Below are positions 7,103 to 14,718 of a stretch of DNA of 64,000 bases, piece after piece. The DNA lies in NCBI GenBank assembly GCA_964458495.1, contig CAYWJB010000008.1:62001-126000 (forward strand). The letters run 5' to 3'. The notes beneath the pieces were generated by a model, which saw only the letters and a program-made list of their open reading frames with translations, ran no database searches and was not told the DNA's origin. The translations under genes were made by a program, and so were the position numbers. The DNA comes from JANWVO01 sp964458495. Lineage in GTDB: Bacteria; Acidobacteriota; Terriglobia; Bryobacterales; Bryobacteraceae. Numbering within the stretch: position 1 is the stretch's first letter; each line of letters begins with the position of its first letter.

Positions 7103-8830
7103 TCAAGGCAAGGGCACCTCTTTTACTGTGACGTTCTTGTGCTCGCCTGGCTGGACGCGGATCTTCTCCGCTTTTTCGGCGATCCACGCCAGCGTCTCGG
7201 GGTCGTCCAGGGCAGCCCAGTCGCTGTTGCAAAAGCAGATAATCCGGTATTCGCCCGGAGGCAGCGGAAACAGAACCGCCCGTCCCTCCGAATCAAGGGG
7301 CTCGGTGCGAACGAGACGGGGCGGCTCGTTCTGCCCAGGCGGAATCAAGGCGACCTGAGACTGCACGCAGGACTCTCCCTCCTTTTCCGCCTTCTGGCGC
7401 TCCGCAGCGATTCGCGCGGCATCGGCGCGAAGCGTGATGACGACGGATTCCGGCGCTCCCGCGGACAAATCGATCGCTTCGGAGACATCGGCGCCACCGG
7501 AGGTGCGGATCGAGGCAACGTAGAGCTGCTGCATCGCCGCGCCCGAAACCAGCAGCCTGTAACGGCCGGGAAGCTGGAGGCTGATCTCGAAAGCGCCATC
7601 GTCGCGGGTCCGGCCCTGGCCAAATCCCATCCCGACGCCAACCGGCACGGCAGTCACTTGCAAGTTGCCGGGCGCGTTGATCCGTTCCTCACCGGCGCCT
7701 TCCACGCGGACTTGTCCGCTCAAAGTGAACGGCGGCTGGAACCGAATCTCGACTCCCTCCACATCGCTGTCACCGACTTCCACGCGCGCCGTGCCCATGG
7801 GCTGGGGTTGCGAATTCGACCGATCCATCGGCCGGGCCACCAGATCGTAAGAACCCGGCGGCAGGTCGTACAAGACGAATGAACCGGGCTCGCGGCCCTG
7901 CCGCATCCCGCCCCACGGGCCCGGAAGGCCCGGGCGGCGGTGGCTGACCGGCATGACCATGAAATGCTGCGCGGGGCTGCCGTCTTCGAGCACCACGCGG
8001 CCTGATACCCGCCTGGCCGCAACGCGGCGGATGCGGAGATCGAGATTCGCGATCTCCTGCCCGGCCGCCACCGGGATCTGTGTCGCCTGTTCCGGAGTGA
8101 GGGCGTCCGGGTAATAAGTGGGAGCAGGGACGCTTCGGGCGGCGCCTTCCGTCACGGAAGAGCCCGAAGGGGAGCCTTGGGCCAAAACCAGGTACTTTCC
8201 GGGCAAAAGACTGTGCATCCGGAAATGGCCGCGGTCGTCAGTTTGCGCACTCGGTCCGGCGGGCATCCAGCTGGCGCCTCCGCTTTGATCGACGGCCCTT
8301 CGCAGGGCCCTGACCTGCGCGCCCTGCACCGGTTCGCCCTCCTCGTCGAGCACACGCCCCGAGATGACGCCTTGCGGGGCGAGCGCATAGCGGAGCCCCT
8401 CCACCGGCGCGCCGGAGCGCACGCGGATCCGGCTCGGCGACAATCCGGGGCCGCGCCCCGAGGACACCATGCCCTCCCGGCGTACGAAGATCGAGTATTC
8501 GCCTTCTTCGACATTGTCGAAGCGGAAGGAGCCATCGGCGCCGGTCACAGTCCCCCGCGGCTGCTGCCAGAGGTCGCCGGGAGCCTGCGGTCCCACGACG
8601 CCCGTGCGGACGGTCATGGCGGCGCCCGCGCCTCCGCCGACGTTTGAGGCGCTTTGCACGCGCGCCAGCATCACTTCCGCCCGCCGCACGGGTTCTCCCG
8701 TCAGGGAATTGACAACCGTGCCGCTCACCGTCACTCCCTGTTTCGCTTCCGCCGGCCCGAAAGTCTGGAATGCGCCAGGCTGATGAATCGAGGAAACCCA
8801 GATCAGAAACGAGGCCATCCAGACGCGCAT
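7103..8830 (-). CDS. Secreted protein with repeated carboxypeptidase-regulatory-like domains
   Basis: About 575 residues. After a signal peptide (about residues 1-21), the first beta-sandwich opens with GVTVSGTVVNSLTGEPVRRA; further repeats start at GVISGRVLDEEGEPVQGAQV, RRVSGRVVLEDGSPAQHFMV and FTLSGQVRVEGAGEERINAP. These are CarboxypepD_reg/SdrD-B-type modules, common in acidobacterial envelope proteins and in the N-termini of Oar-like receptors. No catalytic domain is seen, so the role is probably structural or carbohydrate/protein binding at the cell surface. The ATG at 8830 is preferred to 8923 because it begins a signal peptide, lies behind a G-rich site, and has TATAAT 34 bp upstream. 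It converges with aspS. Confidence 0.8.
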   Translation of the reverse strand: MRVWMASFLIWVSSIHQPGAFQTFGPAEAKQGVTVSGTVVNSLTGEPVRRAEVMLARVQSASNVGGGAGAAMTVRTGVVGPQAPGDLWQQPRGTVTGADGSFRFDNVEEGEYSIFVRREGMVSSGRGPGLSPSRIRVRSGAPVEGLRYALAPQGVISGRVLDEEGEPVQGAQVRALRRAVDQSGGASWMPAGPSAQTDDRGHFRMHSLLPGKYLVLAQGSPSGSSVTEGAARSVPAPTYYPDALTPEQATQIPVAAGQEIANLDLRIRRVAARRVSGRVVLEDGSPAQHFMVMPVSHRRPGLPGPWGGMRQGREPGSFVLYDLPPGSYDLVARPMDRSNSQPQPMGTARVEVGDSDVEGVEIRFQPPFTLSGQVRVEGAGEERINAPGNLQVTAVPVGVGMGFGQGRTRDDGAFEISLQLPGRYRLLVSGAAMQQLYVASIRTSGGADVSEAIDLSAGAPESVVITLRADAARIAAERQKAEKEGESCVQSQVALIPPGQNEPPRLVRTEPLDSEGRAVLFPLPPGEYRIICFCNSDWAALDDPETLAWIAEKAEKIRVQPGEHKNVTVKEVPLP

Positions 8831-8864
8831 CGTCGCCCCCCGGCGAAATTTCCTGGCCCTTTGG

Positions 8865-8870
8865 ATTATA
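8865..8870 (-). promoter_or_regulatory. -10 box TATAAT for the secreted repeat protein
   Basis: A perfect TATAAT on the minus strand, 34 bp before the ATG at 8830. No good -35 lies 16-18 bp further upstream. The remainder of the gap 8831-9257 contains only this and the box at 9173-9178. Confidence 0.45.
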
Positions 8871-9172
8871 AACGCAACAGCGCACAAATTCACGGGGCAG
8901 AAGACCCGGCCGCAGCGGCTCAAAATCCGGCGCTATCCAGGGGTCTCCGGCGTTGAAGGGGATAGCCTGAATTGGCGCCTCCGTCGATTTTCGCGGGCGG
9001 GCTGAACCACAACCGCGAGAGATTCCCGAACATCACTTGCAAGCGGGGTATTCCTGGGTCAGGCTGGAGAAGAGACACGTCTGTCCGCGGATGAGATGGA
9101 AGCCGGAGGCGGCGGCCCGGGGGCGGGACAGAGGCGTCAGTCCCTTCTTTCCGCGACCGGCGCTGCTCTCGC

Positions 9173-9178
9173 TATAAT
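9173..9178 (+). promoter_or_regulatory. -10 box TATAAT upstream of the cytochrome c gene
   Basis: A perfect TATAAT 79 bp before the ATG at 9258, with no recognisable -35. The block ATAATAGCGGCG here is repeated exactly at 29011-29022, upstream of the FAH-family gene. Confidence 0.4.
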
Positions 9179-9257
9179 AGCGGCGAACGGGCGGCATCCA
9201 CCCCCGGCCCTGTGACATCCAACTCACAGAATTCTCCTGAAAGCGTGAAGACCTGTC

Positions 9258-9581
9258 ATGTTCGGATCCAAGCGCCTTTTCCTCGCCGCCGTCCTGGCTG
9301 CCGCCTTGCCAGCCGCCGCCCAGCAGAAGGGCGATCCCGCGAAAGGCAAGGAGGTCTATGACCAGTGCGGCGTCTGCCACTCTGCCACGACCGACGAGAA
9401 GAAGATGGGACCTTCGCTGAAAGGGCTGTTCAAGAAGGCCAAGTTGACCAACGGCCAAAAGCCCACGGAAGCCAACGTCATGGCCATCATCAACAAGGGC
9501 AAGGGCACGATGCCCGCCTTCGAGGACGTCCTGACCCAGGAGGAGAAGGCTCACCTGCTCGCTTACCTGAAGACCCTGTGA
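9258..9581 (+). CDS. Small periplasmic cytochrome c (class I)
   Basis: A 107-residue electron carrier with a cleavable signal peptide of about 22 residues ending ALPAAAQQ. Heme motif CGVCH is at about residues 37-41; the lysine-rich middle (KKAKLTNGQK) and methionine in GTMPAFEDVLTQEEK are typical of class I cytochromes with His/Met ligation. At about 85 mature residues this is a minimal soluble cytochrome c, able to shuttle electrons to a terminal oxidase. A -10 box lies upstream, and a GC-rich hairpin follows the stop codon. Confidence 0.9.
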   Translation: MFGSKRLFLAAVLAAALPAAAQQKGDPAKGKEVYDQCGVCHSATTDEKKMGPSLKGLFKKAKLTNGQKPTEANVMAIINKGKGTMPAFEDVLTQEEKAHLLAYLKTL

Positions 9582-9588
9582 GGCCGAC

Positions 9589-9615
9589 GCAGGGCCACGG
9601 TTTGACCGGCCCTGC
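9589..9615 (+). terminator. Hairpin between the cytochrome c gene and tRNA-Glu
   Basis: Perfect 8-bp inverted repeat GCAGGGCC / GGCCCTGC with an 11-nt loop, starting 7 bp after the cytochrome stop. No T-run follows. Its loop and right arm overlap the -35 of the tRNA promoter. Confidence 0.4.
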
Positions 9616-9631
9616 CGCAGACCGTTAGAAT
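9602..9631 (+). promoter_or_regulatory. Promoter of tRNA-Glu
   Basis: TTGACC at 9602-9607 and TAGAAT at 9626-9631, each five of six to consensus, with an 18-bp spacer. The tRNA begins 38 bp downstream of the -10. Confidence 0.6.
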
Positions 9632-9669
9632 CGGAATAGCGGCTGCCGCTCCCGGCGCTGCTGGATCGC

Positions 9670-9747
9670 GTCCCCATCGTCTAGCCAGGCCTAGGACACC
9701 GCCCTTTCACGGCGATAACGCGGGTTCGAATCCCGCTGGGGACGCCA
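9670..9747 (+). tRNA. tRNA-Glu (anticodon UUC)
   Basis: The acceptor stem GTCCCCA pairs with TGGGGAC, and discriminator G plus CCA is encoded in the DNA. The anticodon loop CTTTCAC carries TTC, and the T arm has GGTTCGAAT. Size is 78 nt including CCA. Besides translation, Glu-tRNA feeds tetrapyrrole synthesis in bacteria that use the C5 pathway. Confidence 0.97.
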
Positions 9748-9848
9748 CCTCCTCCCGCGTCCCTGCTTCCAGCTCTCAGCAACGAAGCCTGCCGCGGCGC
9801 TGCCGTGACATGGAGCATACGGCCAACAGTCGTGGGCAAGGAGGCCGT

Positions 9849-10667
9849 TCACTCGAACCGGAATCCGGACCGCCCCTCGCGCTCATGGGCAATGCCGCGC
9901 TTCGTTCCCCGCACAAACTCGGCGATGTGCCGTCCGTGCGGCGTGTCCACCTCGCGCTCGATCCGTTCGAGCGCGTCCTTCAGCTTCAGTCCCGAACGGT
10001 ACAGCAGCCGGTAGGCGCGCTTGATGGCGGCGACCTCCTCGCCCGTGAACCCCGCACGCCGCAACCCCACGACGTTCAGCCCCACAGGGCTCGCATAGAC
10101 GCCGCTGTAAAGGAAGAACGGCGGCAGGTCCTGATTGACGCGCACGCCTCCGCCGACCATCGCGAGCCGCCCGATGCGGCAGAACTGATGCACCACCACG
10201 CATCCGCTGATGAAAGCCTGGTCTTCGACAGTGACATGTCCGGCGATCAGCGCGCAGCTGGCGATCACAGTCTGGTTGCCGACGGTTGCATTGTGCGCGA
10301 TGTGACCGGAGCTCATGATGAAGTTGCCGTCGCCGACGCGCGTCACGCTTTCCGGCGCCGTGCCGCGGCTGATGGTGAAGTGCTCGCGGATGCGGTTCCC
10401 GTTGCCGATGACGAGGTAGCTGCGTTCGCCGGTGAAGTTCTTGTCAAACGGGTCCGTGCCGAGCGCCGCGCCGGCGCTGATCTCGTTGTCGTCGCCCATG
10501 GTGGTCCAGCGCTTGATGTAGACGTAGGGCTCGAGGCGGCAGCGCGCGCCGATGACGACGTCCTGCTCGACGACACAATACTCACCGATGTGCGTTTGCG
10601 GGCCGATCCGCGCCTCCGGATGCACCTTCGCGGTGGGCGCGACATAGGCGGACGGATCAACGGGCAT
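9849..10667 (-). CDS. lpxA: UDP-N-acetylglucosamine acyltransferase LpxA
   Basis: First step of lipid A synthesis: transfers an R-3-hydroxyacyl chain from ACP to UDP-GlcNAc in the cytoplasm. The 272-residue protein is a left-handed beta helix built of hexapeptide repeats (about residues 1-190), then an alpha-helical C-terminus. SGHIAHNATVGN contains the catalytic histidine, VHQFCRIGRLAMVGGG follows, and the end has GLRRAGFTGEEVAAIKRAYR, a well-conserved LpxA helix. There is no Shine-Dalgarno; TATCAT ends 9 nt before the ATG. It is divergent from lpxD instead of sitting in the usual lpxD-fabZ-lpxA-lpxB order. Confidence 0.95.
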   Translation of the reverse strand: MPVDPSAYVAPTAKVHPEARIGPQTHIGEYCVVEQDVVIGARCRLEPYVYIKRWTTMGDDNEISAGAALGTDPFDKNFTGERSYLVIGNGNRIREHFTISRGTAPESVTRVGDGNFIMSSGHIAHNATVGNQTVIASCALIAGHVTVEDQAFISGCVVVHQFCRIGRLAMVGGGVRVNQDLPPFFLYSGVYASPVGLNVVGLRRAGFTGEEVAAIKRAYRLLYRSGLKLKDALERIEREVDTPHGRHIAEFVRGTKRGIAHEREGRSGFRFE

Positions 10668-10673
10668 ACACTG

Positions 10674-10684
10674 GGTATGATACC
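10674..10684. promoter_or_regulatory. Palindromic double -10 element between lpxA and lpxD
   Basis: The palindrome GGTATGATACC reads TATGAT on the plus strand (toward lpxD, ATG 31 bp on) and TATCAT on the minus strand (toward lpxA, ATG 9 bp on). Both match the -10 consensus at five positions. A shared core would make the two promoters mutually exclusive. Confidence 0.4.
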
Positions 10685-10712
10685 GGCCGGGGCCGGGGAA
10701 ACGAGGCGCGCC

Positions 10713-11696
10713 ATGAGGGTGAGGGACATCGCGGAACGGCTCGGGGCCACCTGGGAAGGCGATGGCGAGCGCGAGGTGTTGCGCGTGGCGCCGCTGGACA
10801 GCGCGGGCTCGGGCGAGCTGGCTTTCGCCAACAACCGCCGCGCCCTGCGCGATGCGCAATCCTCGGCGGCGGGCTGCCTGCTTGTGCCGCTCGACTTCGA
10901 GAATCCCGGCGGGCGCACGATCATCCGCTGCAAGGACCCTCGCGCCGCGTGCGCGCGGGTGATCCCGTGGTTGCACCACTTGCCGGAGCCGCCGCGCGGC
11001 ATTCATCCGGCGGCGCTGATCGGCGAGGGCTGCGACATCGGCGCGGATGTGAGCATCGGTCCGCTGTGCGTCATCGGCGAAGGAGTCCGCATCGGCGCGG
11101 GCAGCGTGCTGTACCCGGGCGTGCACGTCTATCCGGGAGTCGAAATCGGGCAGCGCGCGATCATCCACTCCGGCGCTGTGATCGGGGCCGATGGCTTTGG
11201 ATTTGTTTTTGAAGACGGCCGCTACGAGAAGTTCCCGCAGGTGGGGCGCGTGGTGATCGGCAATGACGTGGAGATCGGGGCCAACTGCACGATCGACCGC
11301 GCCGCGCTCGGCGTCACCAGCATCGGCGACGGCACCAAGCTCGACAACCTCGTGCACATCGCGCACAACTGCCGCATCGGCCGGCACGTCGTGATCGCCG
11401 CGCAGACCGGGCTCGCCGGCGGCACGGTGATCGAGGACTACGCCGTCATCGGCGGGCAGGTGGGCATGGGCGACAACGTTACGGTGAAGTCGGGCGCGGT
11501 CGTGGGCTCGGGTGCGGGCATCCTGAGCTCGAAGGTGCTGCGCGGCAGCGGCGAAGTCTGGTGGGGCACGCCGGCGCGGCCGCTGAAGGAGTATCTGGAG
11601 ACGCTGGCCCACATCAGCCGCCTGCCGCAGCTGCGGCGCGAGGTGGAAGAGCTGCGAAAGCGCCTCAGCGAGCTGGAGAAGCAACGGGGCGCATGA
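10713..11696 (+). CDS. lpxD: UDP-3-O-(3-hydroxyacyl)glucosamine N-acyltransferase LpxD
   Basis: Third step of lipid A synthesis: N-acylates UDP-3-O-acyl-glucosamine. The 327-residue protein has the N-terminal uridine-binding domain (about 1-100, with GELAFANN), the left-handed beta helix (about 105-290) and a C-terminal coiled helix (LRREVEELRKRLSELEKQ). VHIAHNCRIG includes the catalytic histidine and GADGFGFVFEDGRYEKFPQ is a family landmark. The ATG at 10713 starts the conserved MRVRDIAERLG; an in-frame ATG at 10678 would add 12 unlikely residues. The stop overlaps the next start as ATGA. Confidence 0.95.
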   Translation: MRVRDIAERLGATWEGDGEREVLRVAPLDSAGSGELAFANNRRALRDAQSSAAGCLLVPLDFENPGGRTIIRCKDPRAACARVIPWLHHLPEPPRGIHPAALIGEGCDIGADVSIGPLCVIGEGVRIGAGSVLYPGVHVYPGVEIGQRAIIHSGAVIGADGFGFVFEDGRYEKFPQVGRVVIGNDVEIGANCTIDRAALGVTSIGDGTKLDNLVHIAHNCRIGRHVVIAAQTGLAGGTVIEDYAVIGGQVGMGDNVTVKSGAVVGSGAGILSSKVLRGSGEVWWGTPARPLKEYLETLAHISRLPQLRREVEELRKRLSELEKQRGA

Positions 11697-12121
11697 GGAT
11701 CATCGTCGGCGGCACGGGGAGAAAGTGCGGCAAGACGGCGCTGGTGTGCCGCATTCTCGAGCTGGCGCGCGAACCGGGCTGGACCGCCGTCAAGGTTTCT
11801 CACCACGCTCCCAAAGGCGGCGCGCCCTTTGAACTGATCGAAGAGACCGAGGCGGGTTCGTCGGGTGACACGCGCCGCTATCTGGCCGCCGGCGCGGCGC
11901 GAGCCTACTGGCTGCGGGGAGATTTCGAGCAGGCGTTGCCCGCGCTGCGCGCTCTGCTGGCGGGCTCGACGAACTGGATCGTCGAATCGACGCGCGCCAC
12001 GCGCCATCTGGAGGCCGACCTTGTCTTGACGGCGGGTGCACAGGCGCCGCCGGACGATGCGGCGCTACTGGCCCTGCTCGGCGGCGGGCAGCCAGAGGGC
12101 AAGTTCGAGCCCTCCGGATGA
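11693..12121 (+). CDS. MobB-like P-loop NTPase
   Basis: A 142-residue protein with the Walker A motif GGTGRKCGKTAL right after the first strand, then AVKVSHHAP, matching the conserved lysine/histidine strand of MobB, the GTP-binding partner in molybdopterin guanine dinucleotide synthesis. WIVESTRATRHLEADLVLT resembles the later strand where MobB has a metal or cofactor-binding loop. It is shorter than typical MobB (about 165-175 residues). Its ATG overlaps the lpxD stop by four bases, so it is translationally coupled to a lipid A gene, which is unexpected for a molybdenum cofactor protein. MsrP (20 kb) does use a molybdopterin. A MobB-like protein of other function is possible. Confidence 0.6.
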   Translation: MRIIVGGTGRKCGKTALVCRILELAREPGWTAVKVSHHAPKGGAPFELIEETEAGSSGDTRRYLAAGAARAYWLRGDFEQALPALRALLAGSTNWIVESTRATRHLEADLVLTAGAQAPPDDAALLALLGGGQPEGKFEPSG

Positions 12122-12727
12122 GTCCTCTGCGGACGCTTCGAAGCGGCCCCCGGCGGCCTGAAGGAAGCGTCCGAGAGCGCCGCCCGCGGCGGCAGACCGC
12201 AAAGCCCGGGCTGCGTCCTGGGGATCCTCGCAGCCGCCGGCCCACACGCGCAACGTCACCCAGGATCCATCGCTGTTCAACGACGCATGCACGGGGTCGT
12301 GGCAGCCGCCGACATCGCGGAAAAACGCCACGACGTGCTCCACCAGCCGCGGCAGAGCCGGCGGCGCGTGCACCCAACCCTCGGCCTCCAAGTGCAGGTC
12401 GAGAACGGCTTCTTCCAGTTCGTACAAGCGCCGTCCCGCCTGCGCCAATGCCCCGGCGAGCGGCTGCGCCACGGCCTCGCCGGGCAGAGCTGCGCACAGC
12501 GCGGCATCGTCGAGCAGCCAGTTGGCGTGCTGAACCATCGCCCGAAGCCGGCGGCAGTGCGGGATCAGGTCGGGCCGCGCCTCGCTTACCAGCATGTCCA
12601 CGTAATAGGCCACCGACTCGATGCCCGAAAGCGGCTGCCGCAGTTCGTGCGCCAGATGGCAGATCAATTCCGCGGCCTCCTGCGTCGGGGTTTCGGCGGT
12701 TTGCGGCGCGGAACGGGCGGGCTGCAT
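12065..12727 (-). CDS. Histidine-kinase-like protein lacking ATP-site motifs (possible histidine phosphotransferase)
   Basis: About 220 residues. The dimerisation helix carries CHLAHELRQPLSGIESVAYY, an H-box with His27 as the likely phosphoacceptor. The second half has the outline of the kinase ATPase fold and ends GRFLQAAGGRFEASAED and LELALWLP, but the N-box (NLLxNA), the G1 box (DxGxG) and a true GxGL motif are missing. This matches the architecture of ChpT-type phosphotransferases or a pseudo-kinase more than an active kinase. No sensor or membrane segment is present. GGAGG precedes the ATG. The 3' end overlaps the convergent MobB-like gene by 57 bp. Confidence 0.72.
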   Translation of the reverse strand: MQPARSAPQTAETPTQEAAELICHLAHELRQPLSGIESVAYYVDMLVSEARPDLIPHCRRLRAMVQHANWLLDDAALCAALPGEAVAQPLAGALAQAGRRLYELEEAVLDLHLEAEGWVHAPPALPRLVEHVVAFFRDVGGCHDPVHASLNSDGSWVTLRVWAGGCEDPQDAARALRSAAAGGALGRFLQAAGGRFEASAEDSSGGLELALWLPAAEQGQ

Positions 12728-12759
12728 GGGGAATCCTCCAAGAAGAATAGCACCGGCGG

Positions 12760-13674
12760 TCAGCGCGGGTGCTCGCGCGAGTGGCGCTCGTCGTGATCCT
12801 CCAGCGATTCCAGGTGCGTGATCATCTCCAGCGGCTGCCCGAAGCCGCTTTCGAGCGCTTCTTCGATCAGCGTGGCTGTGTGGTGCGCCGAGCCAAGGCT
12901 GGTGGCGTAAGGGAAGATCAGGTGAGCTTCGGCGAGAAACCGCCCGCCGGTGGCGCGCAGGCGCAGGCCATGATAAGCGATGCCGTACTCGCGGGTCAGA
13001 TCGTCGAGCGCCGCGCGCAGCCGCGACTCCACCTGTGGGTCGGCGTAATCGAGCAGCCCTTGCGCGCTGCGCCATACCAGTTGCGCGCCGGACCAGAGGA
13101 TGTAGAGGGCCATGAGACCCGCCACCAGCGGATCGAAGGGCTTCCAGCCGGTGGCGAGCACCAGCGCCACGCCGGCGAACGCCGCCACGCTGGTGATGCA
13201 ATCGCTGAGCACATGCTTGCCGTTGGCCTCGAGGATCAGCGAGTGATGTTTGCGTCCGGTGCGGATCAGATGCCAGCCCAGCGCGCCGTTGGCCAGCCCC
13301 AGGGCGAGCGTGATGCCTGCGCCGAGCGTGAGCCGTTCAAGCGGCAGCCCCTGGCGCCATTGGTAGGCCGCAGTGACGAGGATCGAGACGGCTGCGGCGG
13401 CGACAAGCGCGCCCTCGAAACCTGCCGAGAAGAACGCGATGCGGTCCAGGCCATAGTGATAGCGGCCGCCCGCGGGGCGGCGGCTCAGCCGCAGCGCAAA
13501 CGCGGCAAAGCCGACGGCGCCGGTGTGAACCACGCTCTCGATGGCGTCGGAGAAGATCGCCGAGGAGTTGGTGAGATACCATGCGGCGGCCTTGCCCGCC
13601 AGCATCAGCACACCCGCGGCGAGCGACAGCCGCATGGCCCGCGCGGGCGCCACGCCTTCCTGCGAATGGTCCAC
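12760..13674 (-). CDS. Cation diffusion facilitator (CDF) metal transporter
   Basis: Exports divalent metal (Zn, Cd, Fe or Mn) from the cytoplasm by proton antiport. From GTG 13674 it is 304 residues; family similarity begins near the internal ATG at 13635 (MRLSLAAGVLMLAGK). Six membrane helices fill about residues 14-215; helix 2 has SSAIFSDAIESVVH with the conserved Asp, helix 5 has the metal motif HVLSD (HxxxD). The C-terminal cytoplasmic domain (about 220-300) ends with a His/Glu/Asp-rich tail (HLESLEDHDERHSREH). The GTG is favoured because a -10 TAGAAT lies 7 nt upstream and there is no spaced Shine-Dalgarno. Metal specificity is undetermined. Confidence 0.9.
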   Translation of the reverse strand: MDHSQEGVAPARAMRLSLAAGVLMLAGKAAAWYLTNSSAIFSDAIESVVHTGAVGFAAFALRLSRRPAGGRYHYGLDRIAFFSAGFEGALVAAAAVSILVTAAYQWRQGLPLERLTLGAGITLALGLANGALGWHLIRTGRKHHSLILEANGKHVLSDCITSVAAFAGVALVLATGWKPFDPLVAGLMALYILWSGAQLVWRSAQGLLDYADPQVESRLRAALDDLTREYGIAYHGLRLRATGGRFLAEAHLIFPYATSLGSAHHTATLIEEALESGFGQPLEMITHLESLEDHDERHSREHPR

Positions 13675-13681
13675 AAGCAGG

Positions 13682-13687
13682 ATTCTA
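13682..13687 (-). promoter_or_regulatory. -10 box TAGAAT of the CDF gene (leaderless layout)
   Basis: TAGAAT on the minus strand, 7 nt before GTG 13674, so transcription would begin at or next to the start codon. Confidence 0.4.
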
Positions 13688-13736
13688 GCCGAGCTCGGCG
13701 GGCGTGCGGGGTTATGCCGATAGCGGGCACGGTGGG

Positions 13737-14052
13737 GGATCGGCGCTTTCAGAGCCGCGAGCGGAGCAGCGCGAAGCGCTGCGGGAGCGAGCGGTTGCAG
13801 CGCGGCCCGCGCAACAGTTCGGCTGCCCGTGCGGTTGCAGCGGGGGCGGCGCCGGGGCGTTGGCATAGTTAACGAGGCGGCACACGGTGCGAGCCCGGAG
13901 TGCGCATGACAGCACGGCAGCGCGCCGCAGCGTTTCTGCAGTCGACGAGGGCGCGCAAGGAGCCACGGTGGCGGGAGTCGCCATGGCGGTAACCGCTCAC
14001 TCTGGCCGTCGTCCTGGCGAACGGCGGCCGCCGTTCGCGGCTCTGACCAATG
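13737..14052. repeat. Second, inverted copy of the 235-bp repeat family
   Basis: 13745-13800 is the reverse complement of the 'GCTCGCTCCCGCAGCG ... CGGCTCTGAA' part of the array at 2.8-3.6 kb, and 13985-14045 is the reverse complement of its other end (CGCGAACGGCGGCCAGAG with TGAGCGG). About 180 bp of unrelated, GC-rich sequence separates the two parts. No gene is visible in 13688-14114. Confidence 0.75.
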
Positions 14053-14114
14053 GCCGCCGGTCGGGGTTCTGTCCCATTGGCTGGCAAGACTGCGGAGATC
14101 CCGATATTCGGGAG

Positions 14115-14708
14115 CTACTTCTTCCAGGAGATCGAAAGCCCTTGCGGCGACTCGGCCAGAAATTCCGTGCGCACAGCCGGGTCGGTCCGGATGCGTTCCA
14201 GAAACGGGCGCAACTGGAACTCGGCGTTGCGGGTGTTGTGGGCGAGAATCGCGCCGCCGCGGCGCACCTTGGGCAGCAAGAGCTCGTAATAGCGCAGATA
14301 GTCCGGTTTCCAGGCGTCGATCAACACAATGTCGAAGGGCCCTTCGAGCCGCGCCGTTTCCACCAGCGCGTTGGCCAGCCGCGCTTCCACCACGTCCGCC
14401 AGCCCCATGGCGGCGAAGTTCTTCACTGCCTGAGCGTGGCGTTCGGGATCGATCTCGAGCGTGATGAGCTTGCCGCCGGTCTTCTTGAGCGCCATGGCGA
14501 ACCAGCCGCCGGAGTAGCCGGTGGAGGTGCCGATCTCGAGCACGCGCTTCGCCTTGAGTTCGAGCGTGAGGCGATAGAAGAACTGGCCGTCCTCGGGGTC
14601 GACGCTCATGTTGCGGCGCGCGTCCTTGCGCATGGCGGCAAGCACTTCGCGGGCGCGCGCCTCGGAGTAAGGCTCGGCGAGCAGTGACAGCAGAAGCAGC
14701 GGGATCAT
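14115..14708 (-). CDS. Class I SAM-dependent O-methyltransferase (catechol/caffeoyl-CoA type)
   Basis: Transfers methyl from S-adenosylmethionine, probably to a catechol-like hydroxyl with a bound metal. The 197-residue protein has motif I VLEIGTSTGYSGGWFA, the acidic strand LITLEIDPERHAQAVKNF, and the metal-site segment FDIVLIDAWKPDY of O-methyltransferase family 3. The region around NMSVDPEDGQFFYRL matches the substrate/SAM entry. The first residues MIPLLLLSLLAEP look like a short signal sequence, odd for an enzyme needing cytoplasmic SAM; a start at an internal ATG (about residue 26 or 34) would remove it. It lies 42 bp downstream of the rhodanese gene on the same strand. Confidence 0.88.
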   Translation of the reverse strand: MIPLLLLSLLAEPYSEARAREVLAAMRKDARRNMSVDPEDGQFFYRLTLELKAKRVLEIGTSTGYSGGWFAMALKKTGGKLITLEIDPERHAQAVKNFAAMGLADVVEARLANALVETARLEGPFDIVLIDAWKPDYLRYYELLLPKVRRGGAILAHNTRNAEFQLRPFLERIRTDPAVRTEFLAESPQGLSISWKK

Positions 14709-14718
14709 GCGGCGGCAC

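Noticed and set aside
9033..9677. A 214-residue minus-strand frame over the small cytochrome c gene
   Set aside because: Antisense to a cytochrome with signal peptide and CxxCH motif; no domain of its own.
13986..14718. Very long minus-strand frame (652 residues) joining the methyltransferase region to the CDF transporter
   Set aside because: It changes character at the inverted repeat; the methyltransferase lies in another frame and the CDF gene has its own start and promoter.
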